The notes: a model not told the origin generated them from the sequence alone. A DNA stretch of 64,000 bases from Janthinobacterium sp. SUN073 (GCF_030397665.1 NZ_JAPUBT010000007.1:62001-126000); one strand, 5' to 3'. Counted from the first letter of the stretch, positions 34,149 through 44,214 are shown. Translations and numbers: made by a program.

Positions 34149-34724
34149 TTACCCCAGCAGCATGGCGATTTGCAGCGCCGCGTCCTGGGATGGATTGATC
34201 TTGAAGCCGCTCTTGGCATAGCGGTGCCAGCGTCCGATGACGAAGCTGACGATCAGCGTGGCGCGCGCCGCCACTTCGCTTTCCTTGCCATGGCCTTCGG
34301 CGGCGGCCACGCGCAAGGCCTGCTTGAGCGCCAGTTCCACGCGGTCGTAGAACTGGTTCATGCGCACTTGCAGGCGCTCGTCTTCATTGACCAGCGCATC
34401 GCCGATCAATACGCGCGTCATGCCCGGATTGCTGATGGCGAAATTGAGCAGCATGCCGATGATATCGCGCGTCTGCGTCATGCCGTCGCTGTGCTTTTCC
34501 GCGATCTGGTTGATCAGGCCGAAAACGCTCGACTCGATGAATTCGATCAATCCTTCGAACATTTGCGCCTTGCTGGCGAAATGGCGGTACAGGGCCGCTT
34601 CCGACACGGCCAGTCTGGCCGCCAGTGCGGCAGTGGTGATCTTTTCGCCTTTCGGCTGCTCCAGCATTGCGGCGAGGGCCTGAAGAATTTGTAGCCTGCG
34701 TTGGCCCGGCGGTGTGCTTGCCAT
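34149..34724 (-). CDS. slmA: SlmA, nucleoid occlusion factor (TetR family)
   Basis: A 191-residue TetR-type protein. The helix-turn-helix is at about 30-60 (KITTAALAARLAVSEAALYRHFASKAQMFEGL), and QRRLQILQALAAMLE opens the protein as in SlmA. SlmA binds specific chromosomal sites and blocks FtsZ ring assembly over the nucleoid. I chose the ATG at 34724, with AGAGA upstream; the open frame extends 27 codons further but without family similarity. It is followed by pabB on the same strand. Confidence 0.92.
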   Translation of the reverse strand: MASTPPGQRRLQILQALAAMLEQPKGEKITTAALAARLAVSEAALYRHFASKAQMFEGLIEFIESSVFGLINQIAEKHSDGMTQTRDIIGMLLNFAISNPGMTRVLIGDALVNEDERLQVRMNQFYDRVELALKQALRVAAAEGHGKESEVAARATLIVSFVIGRWHRYAKSGFKINPSQDAALQIAMLLG

Positions 34725-34790
34725 ATTTTCTCTTGTCGTTAAAAAAAATGCTGCCTTGATGGGGATATCCGTCACCGCCGCTAGCGGTGC

Positions 34791-34814
34791 GGCTTCCGGC
34801 GTCAACCGGAAGCC
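34791..34814 (-). terminator. Hairpin downstream of the HAD nucleotidase gene
   Basis: A perfect 9-bp stem GGCTTCCGG/CCGGAAGCC with a 6-base loop lies 13 bases after the nucleotidase stop. On the minus strand no T-tract follows directly, so it may be an mRNA 3'-end stabiliser rather than a full terminator. Confidence 0.45.
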
Positions 34815-34826
34815 CAGGAGTCCCCT

Positions 34827-35555
34827 TCAACGCAGGCGGTGAAGGCGGCGTACCAAATGCCGGACAGATTTTACTTTGACATCGACGTAAGCGGGGCGAT
34901 TTAACGCCTTGGGCAGCTTCGCCACGCTGATCGGATCAGCCATTTTCAGGTATTGCGTGACCCAGGCCGTGCGCAAGCCCAGTCTTTTTGCGCTCTTCAG
35001 GTTGGCCAGGGTGTCTTCCACCAGGATGCAGCGGCCAGGGCGGATCTGGTGCTTGCGCATCAGTTTGCGCAGCATCAGGGTCGATGGCTTGGGCCGCAGC
35101 TGGCGGTGCACATGCATCGACTCGATGGCGATATGCTGCGCAAAGTGCCGGTGCAGGCCCAGATGGCGCATCACGTCGCTCGAGTAGCGCAGCGGCGCGT
35201 TGGTGAGTAAAATTTTACGGCCAGGCAGGCGTTTGAGTAAAGCCCCCAGCCCCCGCTCGGCGCGTATCATGGCGCGCAAATCGTCGAACGCGTGCGTCTC
35301 GTGGAGGAAGTGCGCTGCCTGCACCTGATGGTGCTTGACCATGCCCAGCAAGGTGGCGCCATAGCGGCGCCAGTAGGCCGCGCGCGCCGCATTGACGATG
35401 GCGTCGTCAGCCGGCGTGACGCCGTCGCCCAGCACGCGGGCAATATACGTGTTCATATTGGCCGTGATGGTGGGGAAGATGGCGTGCGAGGCATTGTGCA
35501 GCGTGTTGTCGAGGTCAAACAGCCAGACCGGCGACGAGCGGTTAAGATGGGACAC
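34827..35555 (-). CDS. Pyrimidine 5'-nucleotidase (HAD superfamily)
   Basis: A 242-residue HAD hydrolase of the SDT1/YjjG-like pyrimidine nucleotidase group. Motif I is FDLDNTLHNA (Asp14, Asp16), motif II LLTNAPL, and motif IV VEDTLANL. It removes phosphate from nucleoside monophosphates. No ATG lies near the start; I propose the GTG at 35555, with a GTG at 35561 and a TTG at 35606 as alternatives. The last would overlap the leader of the divergent TraB/GumN gene. The region between the two genes is short and must hold both promoters. Confidence 0.85.
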   Translation of the reverse strand: MSHLNRSSPVWLFDLDNTLHNASHAIFPTITANMNTYIARVLGDGVTPADDAIVNAARAAYWRRYGATLLGMVKHHQVQAAHFLHETHAFDDLRAMIRAERGLGALLKRLPGRKILLTNAPLRYSSDVMRHLGLHRHFAQHIAIESMHVHRQLRPKPSTLMLRKLMRKHQIRPGRCILVEDTLANLKSAKRLGLRTAWVTQYLKMADPISVAKLPKALNRPAYVDVKVKSVRHLVRRLHRLR

Positions 35556-35617
35556 AGGCACAGGCGTCTTTAGGCAAGATGATAAGCAAGATGAAAAATT
35601 CAACAATCAGGAAAACC

Positions 35618-36526
35618 ATGCGAAGCCAGATTATAGTGATGTTTTGCGGATTATTCTTGCTGCCGTTGCCGGCGGCCTTCGCCGAAGCGGCGCCCGTGGC
35701 GCAAAACCGGGGCGCCCTGTTCAAGGTGCAGGACGCGGGCCACACCCTGTATTTATTCGGCACCATCCACGTCGGCGCCCCCGACTTTTATCCGCTCGAG
35801 CCGACGGTGACGCAGGCATTGGAAGGTGCCGGGGCACTGGCGCTGGAGATCGATCCCGGCGCCGACCCGCGCGCCGCCCTGGGCGCCGTGCTGAAATACG
35901 GCATGGAGGCGCCGGGCAGCCAAGTGCCGGCCGACTGCCGCCAGACCCTGGCGCCGCGTCTGGCGCCGTTGTTGCAAAAATACGGTATTCCCGCTGAATC
36001 GGTGGCGCCGATGAAACCGTGGATGCTGGCCAGCATGCTGGCCATCGGCGAGTTTTCCACACTCGGCTATCGCTCCGACCTGGCGGTCGACAATTATCTG
36101 TCGCAGCAGGCCAAGGCGCGCAAGATCCCCGTGCTGGAACTCGAATCGATGGAAGGCCAGCTGGCGCTGTTTGGCGCGATGACGCCGGCTGACCAGTGCC
36201 GCTTCCTGGAAGACGGCGTGGCCTCGATCGAGGACCAGGAACAAAGCCAGGAAGCGCGCGAGATCGCCAACGCCTGGCGCACGGCCGACGCGGCCGCCTT
36301 CGACAAGCTGGCCGCCAAAGCGGCGACAGACCCCTCGTTTGCCGCGCAATTCGTGCAAAAAGTACTGCTGGACGGCCGCAATCCGGCCCTGGCCGACGGC
36401 ATCGCCAAACTGCTGGCGCGCGAAAAACACAGCCTGGCCGCCATCGGCGTGCTGCATCTGGTGGGAACGAAAAGCGTGCCGGATCTGCTGCGCAAGAAAG
36501 GTTTGAAGGTAGAGCGGGTGTATTAA
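35618..36526 (+). CDS. TraB/GumN family protein, exported
   Basis: A 302-residue protein with a signal peptide (MRSQIIVMFCGLFLLPLPAA, cut near 22-24). The first family motif is LYLFGTIHVG with the nearby ALALEID; the closing motif is IGVLHLVGTKSVPDLLRKKG. TraB/GumN proteins are related to Tiki-type metalloproteases, with the GTIH and GVLHL segments supplying metal ligands. The bacterial substrate is unknown. I chose the ATG at 35618 because AGGAA lies five bases upstream and the signal peptide is then normal; 35579 is an alternative. Confidence 0.87.
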   Translation: MRSQIIVMFCGLFLLPLPAAFAEAAPVAQNRGALFKVQDAGHTLYLFGTIHVGAPDFYPLEPTVTQALEGAGALALEIDPGADPRAALGAVLKYGMEAPGSQVPADCRQTLAPRLAPLLQKYGIPAESVAPMKPWMLASMLAIGEFSTLGYRSDLAVDNYLSQQAKARKIPVLELESMEGQLALFGAMTPADQCRFLEDGVASIEDQEQSQEAREIANAWRTADAAAFDKLAAKAATDPSFAAQFVQKVLLDGRNPALADGIAKLLAREKHSLAAIGVLHLVGTKSVPDLLRKKGLKVERVY

Positions 36527-36565
36527 GACGCGGAGTAGACGCGGGCTACAGATAGCAGAGCAGAT

Positions 36566-36650
36566 GGGGAGTGTTCAGGGCAAGGCGGACTGACGAAGAC
36601 AGTACGAATGTACGGCGAGGAAGGACAACGCCGCCATGGACATTTTTTCA
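36566..36650. repeat. Imperfect long hairpin repeat upstream of tRNA-Thr
   Basis: This intergenic stretch is an imperfect inverted repeat centred on GTAC-GAAT-GTAC (36602-36613), with GGCGG and GGC-rich arms pairing further out. It resembles in layout the element at 25324-25444 but shares only short words with it, such as a GAGG-x-GCA/GGACAACGC-like stretch. Edges are approximate. No coding potential is seen. Confidence 0.5.
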
Positions 36651-36668
36651 GCTGCGGGGAGATATAGT

Positions 36669-36743
<75 letters not shown>

Positions 36744-36776
36744 AAATTAAAAGCGGCGCCAGGTGATCTGCGCCGC
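36744..36776 (-). terminator. Terminator-like hairpin between argB and tRNA-Thr
   Basis: Stem GCGGCGC/GCGCCGC (36753-36759 with 36770-36776) with a 10-base loop, then TTTTAATTT on the minus strand. It lies 32 bases after argB. The T-tract ends exactly where tRNA-Thr begins, leaving no room for a separate tRNA promoter after it. Confidence 0.75.
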
Positions 36777-36808
36777 CAAACTACTCGCTGTGATGCATTG
36801 CGATTTTT

Positions 36809-37732
36809 TTAGTGCGAACGGATCATAGTACCAAAAGCCTGCTCGGTCAACACTTCCAGCAATAATGAGTGTTCGATGCGGCCATCGATGATGTGCACCG
36901 TGTTCACGCCGGACTTGGCTGCGTCGAGCGCGGACGAGATCTTCGGCAGCATGCCGCCCGAGATCGTGCCATCGGCGAACATCTCATCGATTTCACGCGC
37001 CGACAGGTCGGTCACCAGGTTGCCCTGCTTGTCCTGGACGCCAGCGATGTTGGTCATCATGATCAGCTTTTCCGCTTTCAGGATTTCCGCGATCTTGCCG
37101 GCGACCACGTCGGCATTGATGTTGTAAGCCTGGCCATCCTGGCCGAAACCGATCGGCGAAATGATGGGAATGAAGGCATCGTCCTGCAGCGCCTTGACGA
37201 CGGCCGGGTTGATCGCGTCGATCTCGCCGACAAAGCCGATGTCGAGGAATTCGCCCGGATGTTCGCGGTCCGGCATCTGCATCTTGCGCGCGCGGATCAA
37301 GCCGCCATCCTTGCCCGTCAGGCCGACAGCCTGGCCGCCGTAATGGTTGATCAGCATGACGATATCCTGCTGCACTTCGCCGCCCAGCACCCACTCCACC
37401 ACTTCCATGGTTTCTTCATCGGTGATACGCATGCCTTGCACGAAGGTGCCTTGCTTGCCGATTTTTTTCAGCGCGTTGTCGATCTGCGGTCCGCCGCCGT
37501 GCACCACCACCGGGTTCATGCCGACCAGCTTGAGCAGGATGACGTCGCGCGCGAAGCCGTGCTTCAGGCGTTCGTCCGTCATGGCATTGCCACCGTATTT
37601 GATGACGATGGTCTTGCCATGGAAATTGCGAATGTAGGGAAGGGCCTCGGCCAGAATCTGCGCCTTGATTTGCGGCGACACCGCCGTCAAGTCGTCATTC
37701 ATGTCCAGGTTCAAGTTAGCTAGTTGATTCAT
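36809..37732 (-). CDS. argB: Acetylglutamate kinase
   Basis: A 307-residue amino acid kinase, normal length for ArgB with an N-terminal extension. [10 protein letters not shown] (near 42-51) is the nucleotide loop, [13 protein letters not shown] the acetylglutamate site, and [13 protein letters not shown] plus VHIIDGR near the C-terminus complete the family pattern. It phosphorylates N-acetylglutamate in arginine synthesis. The start may be the ATG at 37732 or an internal ATG at 37702; neither has a clear ribosome binding site. The C-terminal helix-rich region suggests the arginine-sensitive class, but this is only inference. Confidence 0.94.
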   Translation of the reverse strand: MNQLANLNLDMNDDLTAVSPQIKAQILAEALPYIRNFHGKTIVIKYGGNAMTDERLKHGFARDVILLKLVGMNPVVVHGGGPQIDNALKKIGKQGTFVQGMRITDEETMEVVEWVLGGEVQQDIVMLINHYGGQAVGLTGKDGGLIRARKMQMPDREHPGEFLDIGFVGEIDAINPAVVKALQDDAFIPIISPIGFGQDGQAYNINADVVAGKIAEILKAEKLIMMTNIAGVQDKQGNLVTDLSAREIDEMFADGTISGGMLPKISSALDAAKSGVNTVHIIDGRIEHSLLLEVLTEQAFGTMIRSH

Positions 37733-37933
37733 GGCGAGTCCGGAAAATAGATTTGTGCGATTTTACAGGGAAGAAGAAAATCCTGGAGGCATTATAGGGC
37801 GATCTTGTTGTATTTTCCCTGATGATCCTATAGTCTGGCCCGATATGTCCCCCAACCAGCCTTTTTACTGCCAGTTACATCTGCGTCGCATCCTGATGCA
37901 GCATGACACACACTTGCCAATTCAAACACAGCC

Positions 37934-38137
37934 ATGAGCGTATGCACCCGCTGCGGCGCCACCTTCCAGTGTGGCCAGACTGACCCGCAGACCAGCGAGC
38001 CATGCTGGTGCACGGCCTTGCCGCCGGCCGTTCCCGTGCCCGGCAATCGCGCCATCGGTTGCTGGTGCCCGGCCTGCCTGCAAGCGCATATTGCCACCCT
38101 GACCCCTCCTCTAAAAACGGTCACTTCGACCAATTAA
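37934..38137 (+). CDS. Cysteine-rich CWC family protein
   Basis: A 67-residue protein with eight cysteines in paired form: CTRCG at residue 4, CGQTDP at 13, CWC at 24-26 and CWCPACL at 43-49. This is the Cys-rich CWC family, presumed to bind zinc or another metal. Function is unknown. It lies between argB and the sensor kinase genes in its own short unit. Confidence 0.8.
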   Translation: MSVCTRCGATFQCGQTDPQTSEPCWCTALPPAVPVPGNRAIGCWCPACLQAHIATLTPPLKTVTSTN

Positions 38138-38230
38138 GCGCTTCGGTACAAATTGCTTTGCAATAAACCTTGCTTTCCGTAGGGGAATACGTTCAGACTT
38201 CAATTTTTAAGAATTTCTTATAGGAAAGTT

Positions 38231-41200
38231 ATGCGCTTCAGGGATATCCGCATCGGCGTGCGTATCAATGCCGGTTATGCCATTTTGATCGTGCTGATGC
38301 TGGTCGTCATCGTCCTGGCCGGTAGCCGCATCTATGCCATCCGCGCCGAGACCGACGATATCCTGCAGCGCGACTGGGTCGCCGCCAAGGCCACCAGCAA
38401 GATCCATGGGCTGGCGCGCGAGGCGGCCACACGCATTCCCAGCCTGCCGAACCAGCACGAATTGGCACGGCGCCAGGCGAATCAGGCGCACCTGGAAGCG
38501 ATCAAGCAAGGCATCGATGAACAGGTGCGCATCCTCGATGGTCTCGATGCGCGGCCGGAAGAACGGCGCCTGCTGGAACAGATGCACCTGGCACGTGCCG
38601 ACTACTATGTTTCGCTCAAGACGATGTTCAAACTGGTCGAGCGCGGCGAGGACGCTGCCGCGGAACTGGCCATGCGGACGCAGACCTTGCCGGTGCTGGA
38701 AAAAGTGCTGCTGTATGTGGGCCAGCTCGATGACTTGCAGCAGCAACTGATACGCGACAGCGCGGCCAGGATACGCAACGATATCGATACATCGCTGATC
38801 CTGATGGGCGGTATCGGGCTGGCAGCCCTGTTGATCGGCCTGGCCTTTGCCTGGTCGGCGCGTTCGATCACGCGTCCCTTGGGCGAGGCGGTGGCGATCG
38901 CTACGCGCGTGGCCAAAGGCGACTTCAGTTCCGTCATCGAAGTGACGTCGCGCGATGAGACGGGCGAATTGCTGCAGGCGCTGAAAAACATGAGCACCAA
39001 CCTGGCCGTCGAGCAGGATCTGCGGCATGCCGTCGAAGTGGCCGAGGATGCGACCAAGATGAAGTCGGACTTCCTGGCCAATATGTCGCATGAAATTCGC
39101 ACGCCGATGAACGGCATCATCGGCATGACCCACCTGGCGCTGCAGACGGAGCTCACCTCGACCCAGCGCAACTACCTGGAAAAGGTGGAATCGGCCTCGA
39201 AGAACCTGCTGGCCATCATCGACGACATCCTCGATTTCTCGAAGATCGAGGCGGGCAAGATGGCCTTTGAAAAAGTCGATTTTTTCCTCGAGGACGTGCT
39301 GGCGCAGATCGCCGACCTGTCCGTGATGCGTGCCCAGGACAAGGGGCTCGAACTGCTGTTCGACATCGCCCCCGACGTGCCGAACGCATTGCAGGGCGAT
39401 CCGCTGCGCCTCGGCCAGGTGCTGATCAACCTGACCAACAATGCCATCAAATTTACGGACAAGGGCGAGATCGTCGTCAGCATCCGCTTGCAGCAGCTGG
39501 AAGAACATGCGGCGGTGCTGCGCGTCGATGTGCGCGACACGGGCATCGGCCTGACGCCGCCCCAGCGCAGCAAATTGTTCCAGGCATTTACCCAGGCCGA
39601 CACGTCCACCACGCGCCACCATGGCGGCACAGGCCTGGGGCTGACCATCAGCAAGCGCCTGGTGGAAATGATGGAAGGCGAGATTGACCTGGTCAGCGAA
39701 GCGGGTGTGGGCAGCACCTTTTTCTTCACGGCCCGCTTCGGCCTGGCCGCCGTGCCGCGCGACAGCCTGCCGGTGCCGCCGCAGTTCCAGGGCCTGCGCG
39801 TGCTGGTGGTCGACGACAACCCCAGCGCGCGTGAAATTTTCGTCAGCATGCTGACGGCGCTCGGTTTCGATGCGCGTGCCGTGTTTGGCGGCGTGCTGGC
39901 CATCGGTGCCGTGGCGCAGGCGCGCACCGAGGGGCGCCCGTACGGGCTGGTGCTGATGGACTGGAAAATGCCGGGCATGAACGGCCTCGATACGCTGGCC
40001 GGCATCCGTGCCGATGCCGCCGGCATCGATGCGACGCCGGCCTGTATCATGGTCACGGCCTTCCATCGCGAAGCGCTGCTGGAGGCGGCGCGCCAGCGGG
40101 AATTGCCGCTCGATGGCGTATTGAACAAGCCGGTCAGCGCCTCGACCCTGCTCGACCAGATATCGTTCGTGTTTGGCGGCGTGACAGGGCAGAGTCGCAA
40201 GACGCAGCGCCAGAGCAGCTACCGCGACGACGAACGCGCCCTGCGCGGCGCCTGGCTGCTGCTGGTGGAGGATAATGAGGTGAACCAGGAAGTGGCGCAG
40301 CATATTCTCAACGACGCCGGCATTCGTGTCGACATCGCGAGCAATGGCGCCATCGCGCTGGCGAAGATCGAGGAAAACGCCTATGACGGCGTACTGATGG
40401 ATTGCCAGATGCCGGTGATGGATGGCTACCAGGCCACGCGCAAGCTGCGCCAGGATCCCCGTTATTCGGATTTGCCCGTGATCGCCATGACGGCCAATGC
40501 CATGGTCGGCGACAAGGAAAAATGCCTGGACGCCGGCATGAACGATTTCATCGCCAAACCGATCGACGTGGCACAGCTGTTCGGTACCCTGGCGCGCTGG
40601 ATCGCGCCGGCTGCGCCGCAGGAAATGACGGTGGTGGTGGCGCAGCCGGAAGCGGAGCTGCCCGTGATCGCCGGCCTGAAAATGGCGGAGGCCATGCGGC
40701 GCGTGGGCGGCAATGCCACGTTGATGCGAAAATTGCTGGACCGTTTTGTGGAAACCCAGTTCGATGCCATGCAGCGCATCGTCGCCGCCATCGAGAACAA
40801 CCAGCTCGAGACGGCAATCCGGGAAGCGCATACCCTGAAGGGCCTGGCCGGCAATATCGGCGCCGGTGGCCTGGCCGACAGCGCGGCGCGGGTCGAGCAT
40901 TTGCTCAGCCTGGGATCGCATGACGGCTTGCCGCAGGCGCTGGCGGCCTGCACCCTGGCGCTCGACGAACTGCTGCCGAAGATCGTGCTGGCCATGCAGT
41001 CGCGCGGCAATGTGCCCGAGCCGGGCAACACCGTGGTGGCAGCGGTGGACCGGGCACACCTGGAGGCGGGCTTGCGCGAACTGTCGCAACTGCTGCAGCA
41101 GGACGATGCGCAGGCCGTCAAGCATCTCGATGGCATCGGTCCCGTGCTGGTCGCGGCCGGGCAGGCGGAACATGCGCGCCAGTTGAAGCGCATGCTGGGA

Positions 41201-41269
41201 CAATACGATTTCGAAGGTGCGCTGGCGCAGCTGGGCGAGGTGGCCGATGCGCTGGAGCTGACACTGTGA
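38231..41269 (+). CDS. Hybrid sensor histidine kinase (HAMP-HisKA-HATPase-REC-REC-HPt)
   Basis: A 1012-residue membrane kinase with a complete internal phosphorelay. TM1 is about 15-33, a helical periplasmic sensor runs to about 186, TM2 is about 187-208, and HAMP is about 209-262. The phospho-acceptor is His287 ([12 protein letters not shown]), the ATPase domain spans about 395-505, REC1 has Asp577, REC2 has Asp724, and the C-terminal HPt has His867 ([11 protein letters not shown]). All four phosphosites are intact. The sensor is a four-helix-bundle type of unknown ligand. The next gene, 31 bases on, is a REC-HD-GYP protein and the likely output. Confidence 0.93.
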   Translation: MRFRDIRIGVRINAGYAILIVLMLVVIVLAGSRIYAIRAETDDILQRDWVAAKATSKIHGLAREAATRIPSLPNQHELARRQANQAHLEAIKQGIDEQVRILDGLDARPEERRLLEQMHLARADYYVSLKTMFKLVERGEDAAAELAMRTQTLPVLEKVLLYVGQLDDLQQQLIRDSAARIRNDIDTSLILMGGIGLAALLIGLAFAWSARSITRPLGEAVAIATRVAKGDFSSVIEVTSRDETGELLQALKNMSTNLAVEQDLRHAVEVAEDATKMKSDFLANMSHEIRTPMNGIIGMTHLALQTELTSTQRNYLEKVESASKNLLAIIDDILDFSKIEAGKMAFEKVDFFLEDVLAQIADLSVMRAQDKGLELLFDIAPDVPNALQGDPLRLGQVLINLTNNAIKFTDKGEIVVSIRLQQLEEHAAVLRVDVRDTGIGLTPPQRSKLFQAFTQADTSTTRHHGGTGLGLTISKRLVEMMEGEIDLVSEAGVGSTFFFTARFGLAAVPRDSLPVPPQFQGLRVLVVDDNPSAREIFVSMLTALGFDARAVFGGVLAIGAVAQARTEGRPYGLVLMDWKMPGMNGLDTLAGIRADAAGIDATPACIMVTAFHREALLEAARQRELPLDGVLNKPVSASTLLDQISFVFGGVTGQSRKTQRQSSYRDDERALRGAWLLLVEDNEVNQEVAQHILNDAGIRVDIASNGAIALAKIEENAYDGVLMDCQMPVMDGYQATRKLRQDPRYSDLPVIAMTANAMVGDKEKCLDAGMNDFIAKPIDVAQLFGTLARWIAPAAPQEMTVVVAQPEAELPVIAGLKMAEAMRRVGGNATLMRKLLDRFVETQFDAMQRIVAAIENNQLETAIREAHTLKGLAGNIGAGGLADSAARVEHLLSLGSHDGLPQALAACTLALDELLPKIVLAMQSRGNVPEPGNTVVAAVDRAHLEAGLRELSQLLQQDDAQAVKHLDGIGPVLVAAGQAEHARQLKRMLGQYDFEGALAQLGEVADALELTL

Positions 41270-41300
41270 CAAGGATAACTATGCAGAGCGAAGGACGGGA

Positions 41301-42452
41301 ATGAGAGCGTCAGCAAGCAAGCCAACCATCCTGGTAGTCGACGACACGCCAGACAATATCGACCTGTTGCGCGCAGTGCTGGAAGACGATTACCGGACCA
41401 AGATCGCCGTCAATGGCGAGCGCGCCCTGAAAATCGCCGCCGGCGGCGACCAGCCCGATCTGATCCTGCTCGACATCATGATGCCGGGCATGAGTGGTTA
41501 CGATGTGTGCCGCGCGCTGAAGGCCGATCCCGCCACGGCCGGCATACCCGTGATTTTTGTGACCGCCATGAGCGAAGTGGCCGACGAGCAGCTGGGCCTG
41601 GCCCTGGGCGCCGTCGACTACATCACCAAGCCGATTTCGGCGCCCATCGTGCTGGCCCGTATCAAGACGCAGCTGGCGATGAAGCAGATGCAGGATTTTT
41701 TGCGCGACCAGAATCATTACCTGGAAACGGAAGTGGAGCGCCGGGTGCAGGAAGTGGCGGCGCTGCAGGACGTTACGATACACGCCATGGCGTCGCTGGC
41801 CGAGACGCGCGACAGCGAGACGGGCAACCATATCCGCCGCACCTCGCACTACCTGAAGGCGCTGGCCGAGAAAGTGCGCGGCCTGCCGCGTTTCCGCGAT
41901 TTTTTGACGGACAAGAATATCGAACTGCTGTTCAAGACGGCGCCGCTGCACGATATCGGCAAGGTGGGTATCCCCGACCATATTTTGCTCAAGCCGGGGC
42001 GTTTCGAGCCGCACGAAATGGCCATCATGAAGACGCACACCACCCTGGGGCGCGACGCCATCCTGGCGGCCGAACACGAGCTGGGCATCGAGGTCGATTT
42101 CCTCAAGTACGCGAAAGAGATCGCCTACAGCCACCATGAAAAATGGGATGGCAGCGGCTACCCGCAAGGTCTGGCTGGCGAAGCCATCCCGATTTCGGCG
42201 CGCCTGATGGCGCTGGCCGACGTGTATGACGCCCTGATCAGTCGGCGCATCTACAAGCAGGGCATGGAGCATGCACAGGCCGTGCAGATTATCGTCGAGG
42301 GGCGCGGTTCGCACTTTGACGCCGAGATCGTCGACGCCTTCCTGCAGATCCAGGACCAGTTCATCGCCATCTCCAGCCGCTATGCCGATGGCGTGTGCGA
42401 GATCGCCGACAAGCAGCGGCAGATCGCGCCCTACACCGAAAATATCGGCTGA
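41301..42452 (+). CDS. Response regulator with HD-GYP c-di-GMP phosphodiesterase domain
   Basis: A 383-residue RpfG-like protein. The receiver domain (1-125) has Asp14/Asp15 and phospho-site Asp58 (LLDIMMPGMSG). A coiled linker leads to the HD-GYP domain (about 155-355): ETGNH (173-177), HDIGK (217-221), HH near 278 and GYP (286-288). Domains with intact HD and GYP usually hydrolyse c-di-GMP to GMP. Phosphorylation by the preceding hybrid kinase via its HPt is the likely control. It is convergent with the esterase gene, four bases apart. Confidence 0.93.
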   Translation: MRASASKPTILVVDDTPDNIDLLRAVLEDDYRTKIAVNGERALKIAAGGDQPDLILLDIMMPGMSGYDVCRALKADPATAGIPVIFVTAMSEVADEQLGLALGAVDYITKPISAPIVLARIKTQLAMKQMQDFLRDQNHYLETEVERRVQEVAALQDVTIHAMASLAETRDSETGNHIRRTSHYLKALAEKVRGLPRFRDFLTDKNIELLFKTAPLHDIGKVGIPDHILLKPGRFEPHEMAIMKTHTTLGRDAILAAEHELGIEVDFLKYAKEIAYSHHEKWDGSGYPQGLAGEAIPISARLMALADVYDALISRRIYKQGMEHAQAVQIIVEGRGSHFDAEIVDAFLQIQDQFIAISSRYADGVCEIADKQRQIAPYTENIG

Positions 42453-42456
42453 AGGA

Positions 42457-43746
42457 TTAGCTGACGGTCTTGAAGAAGCGCAACATCTCGCGGCTGGCGT
42501 CCGGCCCTTTGCCGTCCGTGTAACTGCCATTATTGCTGCCGCCGGACCAGGCATGGCCGGCGCCGTGGATGACCCAGTGTTCTCCCAGCGGCGAACCATC
42601 GGCCTGGCTGTGCGTGGTGCGCGTGTAGCGGTGGCCATTCGGTACGCTACCGTCGATGGAGTCGGCCTTGGCCGCCTTGCCGCCCGCCTGGCTGCGTACG
42701 CCCTGGGCGATCAGTTCATCGCCATTGCGCGGGTTGACGGTGGTGTCACGGTCGCCGTGAAAAACGATGATGGGCACGCCGCCCGCCGGCGCCTTGCGCT
42801 GGCCAATGGGCATGGCGCCGCCCTTCATGGCGGCCAGCGCCGACGGCAAGTCCTGCGCCGAGGCGAAGGGCAGGCCCGAATGCACGCCGACGGCGGCAAA
42901 CAGGTCGGGGTACAAGGTGCCGACGATGACGGCCATGGCGCCACCCGCCGACAGGCCGGCGACGAACACTTCGCGTTCATTCACCGGGTAGTCGTCGATG
43001 ACTTGCCGCGCGATGCCGGCGATCAGCGACGGTTCGCCCTGGTCGCGCTGCTGGTCGATGGCGTTGAACCAGTTCCAGCAGCGCGAACTGTTGGCACCCT
43101 GCGTCTGCGCCGGATAGACGACAAAACACTCCTTTTCTTCGGCCAGCGCATTCATCTGCGTGCCGGCGGCGAAATCGTCGGGGTTCTGCGTGCAGCCGTG
43201 CAGCATGACGATCAGCGGCATGGCCTGGCCGTGGTAGCTGCTGGGGATATACAGCTTGTACGAACGCGTGCCCGCATGGTTGCGGTACACGCCGTCGATG
43301 AACTGCGCGCCAGCGGGCATCTGCGCCGGCGCGGTGGCCGGCGCGTTGAAACCGGGCGGATGAAAATTCGGCATCTCGAAGCTGGGCATGTCGAAGCTGT
43401 GCTGGCCCAGGCCGGCGGGCACGCCCAGGCGCGCCATGAAATCCTGCGCGAATTCCTGCGCCGCCTGCGCGGGCGTGGGCGGCACCGATGCCGCTTCCGG
43501 CGCGGCATCAGCTTGCGGCTGCGCGGCGCGGGCCTGCGCTGATGGCGGTGCCGGTGGTGGCGCCGGTGGTGGATTAATGTCGCGCATCGGCTGCGGTGGC
43601 GGCGCTTGCGTGGTTGCTGCCTGCGGTGTCAGGCCGGCCGCAGACAGCGCCTGCTGGATTGCTTCGGTGGCGGCGGCGGGGCCGCTGCCCATCAGATTAC
43701 GGGTCGCTGCGCGCATCTGCGCTAACATGTTGAGAGGTAGTTTCAT
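42457..43746 (-). CDS. PHB-depolymerase-family esterase, type I domain order
   Basis: A 429-residue alpha/beta hydrolase. The first 140 residues are Ala/Pro-rich and of low complexity, without a clear signal peptide. The catalytic domain has the oxyanion segment HGC (183-185) before the lipase box GLSAG (264-268, Ser266), then Asp332 or Asp334 (GDRDTT) and His398 (GAGHAWSGG). This is the common (type I) order. RCWNWF (222-227) is also typical. Likely substrate: short polyester chains or oligomers. The ATG at 43746 lies six bases after AAGG. Without a signal peptide the cellular location is uncertain. Confidence 0.85.
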   Translation of the reverse strand: MKLPLNMLAQMRAATRNLMGSGPAAATEAIQQALSAAGLTPQAATTQAPPPQPMRDINPPPAPPPAPPSAQARAAQPQADAAPEAASVPPTPAQAAQEFAQDFMARLGVPAGLGQHSFDMPSFEMPNFHPPGFNAPATAPAQMPAGAQFIDGVYRNHAGTRSYKLYIPSSYHGQAMPLIVMLHGCTQNPDDFAAGTQMNALAEEKECFVVYPAQTQGANSSRCWNWFNAIDQQRDQGEPSLIAGIARQVIDDYPVNEREVFVAGLSAGGAMAVIVGTLYPDLFAAVGVHSGLPFASAQDLPSALAAMKGGAMPIGQRKAPAGGVPIIVFHGDRDTTVNPRNGDELIAQGVRSQAGGKAAKADSIDGSVPNGHRYTRTTHSQADGSPLGEHWVIHGAGHAWSGGSNNGSYTDGKGPDASREMLRFFKTVS

Positions 43747-43800
43747 GACCATCCTTAACGGTGCCGCGCATCGGCCGGGTCATCGCCGCGAACCAATACG

Positions 43801-44214
43801 CTAGTGAATTCGCCCTGCGAGCGCCGTCTTGACGACGGTGCTGGCGTGCAGGGCACCTAATACGAAAATCGACTCGATGGTGGCCAGTGCCAGTTCCACG
43901 GAGACGTCGCTGGCGATGCTGGCCAGTCCCAGCACCTGGATCTGCAGGCGCTGGCCGGCTGCCTGGATCGCTTCCAGGTCGGCGCGCGAATAATGCTGCA
44001 TGCCCAATACCAGGCTTTTACGGGCGACGGTTTGTTTCACCACGTCGGCGTGGATACCCAGCTGGTTGCGTATGGCCGTACGGATCAGATCCGTGCGGTT
44101 GGAATAAAATCCCTCCTGGACCAGCAAATCGATCTGCCCCAGGTCGATCAAACCGAGGTTGATCGTGATTTTCTCGGATTCCCCAATTTTGGGCTTGCTG
44201 TCTTGCTTGGCCAT
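43801..44214 (-). CDS. Ribbon-helix-helix (CopG-like) transcriptional regulator
   Basis: A 137-residue protein. Residues 12-55 form a ribbon-helix-helix unit: EKITINLGLIDLGQIDLLVQ, then NRTDLIRTAIRNQL, a typical Met-repressor-type N-terminus. The C-terminal 80 residues are helical and of unknown role; two small hydrophobic stretches may form a dimer interface. GGAGAGAT precedes the ATG. It lies 54 bases upstream of the type I esterase gene on the same strand, so it could control esterase or polymer-related genes. The target is unknown. Confidence 0.75.
   Translation of the reverse strand: MAKQDSKPKIGESEKITINLGLIDLGQIDLLVQEGFYSNRTDLIRTAIRNQLGIHADVVKQTVARKSLVLGMQHYSRADLEAIQAAGQRLQIQVLGLASIASDVSVELALATIESIFVLGALHASTVVKTALAGRIH

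Noticed and set aside
38207-41272. A 1021-codon open frame antisense to the hybrid kinase
   Set aside because: It mirrors the kinase gene, is rich in Arg/His/Gln as expected of antisense GC-rich DNA, and has no family motif, while the plus strand encodes all kinase domains.
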